Assembly (NCBI GenBank): GCA_030062745.1
Contig: CP099847.1
Coordinates: 28,878,923 to 28,942,922 of the forward strand
DNA: 64,000 bases
From: Capitulum mitella
Lineage: Eukaryota > Arthropoda > Thecostraca > Pollicipedomorpha > Pollicipedidae
Direction of reading: 5' to 3'
Below the pieces are notes generated by a model that searched no databases, was not told the DNA's origin, and worked only from the letters and a program-made list of their open reading frames with translations. Made by a program: the position numbers and the translations under genes. This document shows positions 57,834-64,000 of the stretch, one piece after another (the stretch's first letter is position 1; each line of letters begins with the position of its first letter).

Positions 57834-60419
57834 GGTGAGGCAGGAGCTCCAGTTCAAGAGCACAAGGAACGCTCCAATTCGGACGCGCTGGGATAGGAAT
57901 GAACTAATTTCCAGAGTGGCAATTCAGCCAGCAAGGAGCCTTCCCATTCTGGAGGCCAAGGAGAGGGTAAAAGGAAACTCCTGAGCTTCGCGGCCTGTCA
58001 TTTTTCTGTTAAAGTCACTTCACATCACTGCACTGCCGCACACCATCACTGACAACGAATTTCTGCATTAAGGAGACGTCCGAACAGTTTGAGCGCCAGA
58101 CAAGAAGAGAGGGCGGACGTATTTACGGCAAGCTTCTACAGCGCGAGCAAAAGAGGTCACGAGATAAAGGGGAGACGTGCCTTGGGGACAGAACAAACGG
58201 TAAAAGCAAGTACGGGTGGCCGGCCGGGTCCGGCGAGACGTACCGAACCGCCGGCGCAGGCCGGCTGGGCTTCGCCGCCCCACGCACAGGGCGCTGCACG
58301 ACCGACGGTAACATAACTCAAGCGCGCAGCGCGACTGTCGAACAGCTCTGGGGTGCTGGCGTGGGAATTTGACGGAGAGCAAACTGCTCACGTTTGGTTC
58401 ATCAGACACAGCAGTTTGTTGGTAATGAAGCGTGCAATGCGATCCTGGGACGGTCCCGGGGTCATTGCGATCTTGTACACGCAAAGAGCTTTAAATGCAC
58501 GGCGTGGCGAACGGCCAAATACCCGGCCTGTGCGTCCGGGAAACGCATACGCCTTGTTGCATACATGGGGATCTAGGAGGTCGCATTTTGAGAGTTATAT
58601 GGAAGGGGTCACGCTGGCCAAAGGCTGTCGGCTCTTGTACCTGTACCCATAGGCTCGGCAGCTGGATTCACCATATTTTTGCGCCATCTGTTTTATCTCG
58701 CTTGCGATCACAGCAGTTCATGTAATTGAACCAAACAGAACGGAATCCAGCAGTATCGTCACAGAGATGAAGAACACTTATTGGTGATATCTTTGCTCTA
58801 TTCTCTGCACTCATCTATGCAATCCGAATTCCAGCTGACGGAATTTGAAACCTGTCGGCCTTTTTTAAGAGTTGTGCGCTCATTTTCTGAGCATCTCCGA
58901 AACGTCAAATACAAGATATATGAGCTCACTTGGTAATTTAATTGTTAATTTACCGATAAATCACAAAACGACCATGAGAAATTTTGAAGAAAAACAAGCA
59001 AGAAACTTGTAACAGCCGAATGTGCATTGATCTCTAATGAAGTATATATTTAGCATACATAGATATATATGCTACTCAAGTCTCAGCCTGAAGCGTGTCA
59101 AAAACCTGGTCTTTCGAGAGCTTCTGGCCAAATAATATTTACACTGGGAGGGGAGAGATTTTGCTGTGTACTCGGGGGATTTGGTGGTCACTGGTGGGGG
59201 TTGTCCCCCCAGATAACATGTTAAAATACGCCCTGGTAAGTGTTGTCTGAAAGGTATGCGCAATTTGTGCTGGTTTAAAATGTTAGACATATATTTCAGA
59301 ACTGTGAATAAATGATTCAACAATGACTGTGTATCCCCAGCAGTGACGATCATTTATCCGCCTTGAAACGGGAGAGTTTTCCGTTTGGGACGCTGGACGA
59401 GAAAGTTCTGTCGTGAGAGTTCGTCGTGGCGGGGGTGTGGTGCACGGTTGGATGGAAGTGACAGTCGGAGTATGTCGAAATATGGATTTATGTGAGGTAT
59501 GTTGATTCTAGTGTTCTTTGCAATTAACAGACAAAACACTGAAAGATATGCGCCATATAGCATTTTGTTTGCTTGATAAACGACAATTGAAAAGGTTTCG
59601 GATATCATTTACGGTTTAATAATTCGACGACGGATATAAGGCAGGCAACCAACCTCATATAAGACAACATGGTGCTACACTTACGCTGTGCCTCAGATGT
59701 TTTTGAGACCATAGCTGCCACTGTCTATACCTTATCCCAAAAGCTCTGACTCCGAAAACCCCAAAAACCTGGAATTGTAACGTCACTGCCAAATGAACCA
59801 ATGGAGTAATTTTCCAACTGTTTTTCCAAAGGATTTTCCGAAATCCTTTGTGGGTCCATTCGAGCGCCAGTAGGATTCTTGAACGGCAAGGGCAGCGCCA
59901 CCCCCTTGGAACCAAAATTCCTCGGATTTCGGCCACTTTATTTTCATATACCGAAAATTTTGGATTTTTTGAGCAGGCAAAAAAAACATAAAGGCGGTTG
60001 TTGTCCTTTGGATGCGCCTAAGGACACATTTCTAAACTTCGTTTTTTAGTCATGAATATTGGATATCCACGCACATATGCACATCTGCTTTCTTTGCATA
60101 CTTATATAGATTCGGGCCATTTTCGTGTTGTGAAAGTGTCCAGTTTTTGCTTTTGGGGTCAGGTGCACAGGACATGTTTGTGGATGCGCAAATCTGATTG
60201 GTGGATGCATATGTACCTTCAAAGAGACATAAAGGTAGAACGTTCCAATGGACGGTCCATTGCAGTGGTGCAGCTTGCTTAATGTTATGATTTTGAACGG
60301 TTCATTATAGACCCTTTAGAATCATAACATTAAACTTAATCGCACAGCTTCTCCAGACAAACAAAAATGCTGTTTGAATACTTCATCGTTTCTGGTCCAA
60401 AGATAATGCCGCCAATGAC
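57834..60419. other. Non-coding, nothing recognised
   Basis: CpG-richer at 58190-58320. 59110-59240 is G-run rich with AACATGTTA, resembling the stretch at 24920-25020 and perhaps a shared repeat end. No gene recognised. Confidence 0.4.
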
Positions 60420-60749
60420 ATATTTAGATTATTGCAGTCAGATGCAGTCAGAAGGACCCTGGGAGGGTTAAGGGGACCCTGAAACGGCACGATGGCCCCT
60501 AAGATGGATAATAAGGCCCTGAAACTCCTCAAGGGCCCCCGGGAGCACGCAAGAGGGACCTCAACATGGCAGAGGACCGGTGAGACCGTTAAAAGTGTTG
60601 GAGAGGGTCCCTGAGACCACAAGAAATTATTAGGAGGCCTAACATGGCATAAGGAGGCGCTGGTCAGTCGGAAGGGTCACCTGAACGGGGATTCCTCGAG
60701 AGGAGCCCCAGGTGGGTTACACTAATGTTTTTGAAAATCCGAGGGCCCC

Positions 60750-61965
60750 TTAACCCTATTCCCGGCAGGGGGGGGGGCTGAATCAGCCCCCCTCGGGTTT
60801 TTTGCTTGCCAATTCCAGGCTTTTTAACGCAGCTTCACGAAACTTGGTCACTTTTCCTAGCTATTCTTTCTACGTGCCGTGACAAAATTTCAAAATTCTG
60901 TTTTGCTCAGGGGCGGAGCAAGGTAACGTTTTTGGCAGGCACCTCATGCCATTTTTGGCCATGTTGAGGGTAAAAGAAAATGTCTGCCAAAAAAGAGTTT
61001 TTAAGATAGAACTTGAAACTTTATACGGATGTATAGCTAAATAGTTAGGCAATGTGCAGATATAATTTTGTTTATGTGACGTCATTTTGCAAGGTCAGGT
61101 AAAGGTCAAAAGTCAAAATTTCTTTTCTCGCAATAATTTCGGCACCGTTTTCTCAAATGCCCAAATCCAGAATATATATGACGTAGAAGGATGCCTTCTA
61201 CTTGTGTACCAAGCTTCAGCTTGGTATCAGGTCGGGTCACGGAGCTATGACCTAAAATGTCAGTGCGCGTACCCTATATCGCAATAGCCATAAAATGAAA
61301 TTTTTGAAATAGAGTAAATTCAAGTGATTGAAAACGTTTACAGATAATATTAAATGCACACGAGATCATTCCAAGTGACCCCAAGGTCACTGGAGGTCAT
61401 TTAAGGTCAAAGGTCACAGGTTGATCTGAGAAACATGTTACCATGACAGTTCCCCCTTTTTCATGTCCCTGGCACCGCCTATGCTAACATTATATAAACA
61501 TTGCAATGCGATTTGTACTTCTTTAGCATAACATGACTAGCAGAAGCCAAAAAGGGTGTTCGCCTCTTTTGTTCATTCAGTTGTTAGAAAACTAATCCTC
61601 CTTTTTTTGAAACTCTGTGAACGCCCATGAATTTTCTCAAAATTTCAGATTTGCGGACCCATGGTAAAATCCCTATCCATAATCTCTCGATTCATGCCAG
61701 TTTCATCGAAATCGGTCAATAAACAAGGGAGTTATAAGAAGTCCAAAAGTACCCCCCATTTTGACATTTTTGCCCCCCGTATCCACACATTTCAAAGTTT
61801 TGAAAATTTCTTTTTATAAAAATGTAGTTCACGTCACGGCAAATCGATTGCCGTTTGTTGCGATAAAATCAGGTGTGTAGTTCTCAAGATCTCGGGGGGG
61901 CCGAGTCCGCCCCCCCCCCCGCCGGCAATCGACCATACCGTCTAGCCCTCCGGGAATAGGGTTAA
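60750..61965 (-). mobile_element. piggyBac-like non-autonomous element, TTAA target duplication
   Basis: Element 60754-61961 (1208 bp), flanked by TTAA at 60750-60753 and 61962-61965. Terminal inverted repeats CCCTATTCCCGG / CCGGGAATAGGG; a CCC start with TTAA duplication is the piggyBac superfamily signature. Internal sequence matches the reverse complement of 30744-31949. No transposase frame, so it depends on a partner element. It carries a cluster of AGGTCA half-sites at 61384-61416. It inserted into repeat copy B; copy A shows the site without it. Confidence 0.85.
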
Positions 61966-62576
61966 TGCACCGAGGGGGCCGCGGGAAGGTTAGATGGGTC
62001 ATTGGACTGCAAGGTTGGCACCTACACGGCAGATGGCCCAGGGACCGCCAAAAAGGTCGGAGGGTTCCCTGCGAGGCAGACGATAAGAGGATCTCTAAGA
62101 CGGTATGGGGCCCTGGATGGCCAGGGGACCCCCAAGTGTGTTGGGCGGGCTCCTGGCACGGAAAATGTCCCCCTGAGAATGCCAGGGAGTCTCCTGAAGC
62201 GCCAACAAAGGTCCTGCTACGGCTAGATGGGCCCCAAGACTGCCAGATATACCCCACGTAACAGAGAAGGACCTCTTACATAGCCATGGAGACTACCGGA
62301 GACGTTCAAAGGGCGCCTGACACTGCACATGGGCTCTGGAATCGGCAAAAGGCCTTTTGTAACTGCTAGAGTGCCAAGCAATGCAACAATGTTCTCCAGA
62401 GACGACAAGAGGGCCACGTTAGAAAACGGGTCCACTGAAACTGCTGGAGAGGAACCTTTCAGACTGCAAACTGGCAGCATCTAGTATTAACGGCCCCTGA
62501 GATGACCAGAGAGGCCCCTGAAGCTACTAAACCTTTAGGCGTCCAGACAGCTCATGAAACGGCCAAAAATCCTAAA

Positions 62577-62806
62577 GACAGGGACGTGGTCAAGGGGAGG
62601 GGCCATGGGGACCATCCCCCCCGAGCCAAGCGGTCTACACTAGACATAAAGCGATTTCCCACGAATGCGGAATAATATTTATAAAATTCATAAATATATA
62701 AAAAACGTAAAATTCCCTTTTTTCCCATAAATTTCGTCATATGCCAGTGGCATATGACAAAATATGGTAAATAGCCCCACGTGAGGAAAATCCTCGCTAC
62801 GTGCCT
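62577..62806 (+). mobile_element. Small MITE-like element inserted in repeat copy B
   Basis: About 230 bp, starting CAGGGACGTGGTCAAGG; its end read in reverse is TAGGCACGTAGCGAGG, an imperfect inverted pair. It shares GAGCCAAGCGGTCTACACTA and a CATATGCC..TGGCATATGAC hairpin with 34029-34301. Absent from the matching point of copy A (near 35290). Confidence 0.65.
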
Positions 62807-63439
62807 ACCCAGAGAAATGCTAAAGGCGCCTCTGTCACGGCAGAGATTGAGACTTACAGGGGGCCCTTGTTTTTGCCTGAGGCACTCCTAAGACAGCAAA
62901 GGACGACAGAAGGGAACTCGAGATGGCTTCAGTGTACCTGAAACTGCCAGATGGATCCATGAAACTGCCAAAGGTCCCGAGGGACAGATGAAGTTGTAAA
63001 AGAAACCTGAAACCACTTAAGGGCCCTGACACAGTGGACGGCCTTAGACCACCGAAAGTGTCCCTGTAAGTGCGAGAGGGAACATAAGCTCTACACCCAA
63101 AAGTCTCCAGAGGCTACGAGAAGGCAGAAGGGCTCCTGGACCAGATGCAGACACGACATTTCAAATAGAGGGAGGGATGCTGCCGCCAAAAATCCCGCCG
63201 CTTTTGCCATATTTCGGGCACTTCGTACAGAAAAACACAAAATCTTCTCGAACGAGGTTACGTGCCTTGAGATTTTTTCGGTCACTTTACATGGCAAAAA
63301 ACCGCCAAATTTCATCAGATACTTCTCACTGGACTCGAACGGATCAACGTTTTTTACGTCTATGCCTAAAAAATGCGTAAAGATTATGTCTAAAGATTAG
63401 ATATATGTCTAAAGATTAGAAAAATGGAAGAGGCCCAAG

Positions 63440-63960
63440 TGAGACCCTGGCGAAAGGTCGGCCCCGCGCGGACTATTTCCCTTCGGCAAAAACCGGGATC
63501 CGTCCCTGATCCTGGCACCTATCGACGCTCGTCCTGCTTCCCCAAGCCTGGCCCTGAACACGTCGCTCATTCTCCTGACTCCAGGTACCCCATCACACGC
63601 CATCCTAAATTCGCCGAGCCTCATTCTGATACCAATGAGCACTGCCCCTCACCCCGACCCCACCGACTCCCAAACTGGTTGCATTTGACCTCACTTCAGG
63701 CCCATCGACGCTCATCCTGAACCAGCTGGCCCTCACCCTGATACCACTAACCCTCTCTAGTTCCCGATTCCACCAACCGTCACGATGACCTACCAATGGT
63801 CACTGTTCCCAACAACCCTCACGCCGACTCCACCGACCCTCTCTCTACCTCACCAGTCTTCACCAGTTCCCCACCGAGATTCACCACACCCTTGATCCCT
63901 TCGACCCTGACTCTGACCTTGAATGACTTTGAATGAAAAAATGAAGTCCGTCCCTCGACT
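63440..63960. repeat. Degenerate pyrimidine-rich tract (CCCTGA / CCACCGACTC words)
   Basis: Loose repetition of CACCCTGAT, CCACCGACTCC and CGACGCTCATCCTGA over 500 bp. Proline/serine-rich open frames there are compositional. Confidence 0.45.
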
Positions 63961-64000
63961 CGACTTCACCGATCTTCGTCCTGGCCCTGCTCGCCGTCAG

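Larger units (their letters stand above)
60420..63376 (+). repeat. GGCCCC-rich interspersed repeat, copy B, with two nested insertions
   Basis: Collinear with copy A (34330-35860) and in the same orientation. It is interrupted by a TTAA element (60754-61961) and a small MITE-like element (about 62577-62806), both absent from the matching positions of copy A. The 3' block (CTCCTGGACCAGATGCAGACA to AACGTTTTTT) matches 35600-35838. Confidence 0.78.

Overview
This is eukaryotic, animal nuclear DNA. GT-AG introns interrupt two recognisable conserved genes, CpG-rich blocks alternate with AT-rich non-coding DNA, and transposon remains and simple repeats fill most of the rest. Intron density, transposon types (Ty3/gypsy, non-LTR LINE, probable Penelope-like, piggyBac-like non-autonomous elements) and the short sina-like RING gene suit an invertebrate, perhaps an arthropod. 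The sequence alone does not fix the species. Nearly all long open frames other than those below are shadows or lie in GC-rich or tandem repeats.

Layout. 0-11.9 kb: decayed LINE reverse transcriptase (minus strand), a 2.26 kb inverted-repeat (palindromic) element, a probable Penelope-like fragment, a broken unrecognised reading frame, a CpG-rich block at 8.8-9.5 kb and a degenerate 10-bp repeat tract. 11.9-26.7 kb: a two-exon plus-strand gene for a short SIAH/SINA-type RING protein. Its 14.4 kb intron holds three perfect 86-bp repeats and an intact, very young 4.5 kb Ty3/gypsy element (246-bp LTRs, one mismatch, GTTTT target duplication, PPT, gag, and pol in the -1 frame with a good slippery site). 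26.7-46.4 kb: no convincing gene. It holds one copy of a 1.2 kb TTAA-type piggyBac-like element, a long GGCCCC-rich interspersed repeat, a 25-bp minisatellite, CpG-rich blocks and microsatellites.

46.4-53.6 kb: the complete minus-strand gene for mitochondrial dihydrolipoyllysine succinyltransferase (DLST, E2 of 2-oxoglutarate dehydrogenase), resolved here into ten exons whose splice phases agree, apart from one reading-frame conflict in exon 5. Minisatellites fill several of its introns, and intron 1 holds a CpG-poor AT-rich block. 53.6-64 kb: no gene. It holds a diverged 530-bp tandem duplication, long (TA)n, degenerate repeats, and a second copy of the GGCCCC-rich repeat. A 1208-bp TTAA element and a small MITE-like element have inserted into that second copy, and the first copy serves as the empty-site comparison.

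The two cellular genes are functionally unrelated (ubiquitin ligase; TCA-cycle enzyme). The main interest is the mobile DNA: an apparently intact gypsy element with a readable -1 frameshift signal, and several non-coding repeat families whose structure and insertion order can be read from copies inside the window.
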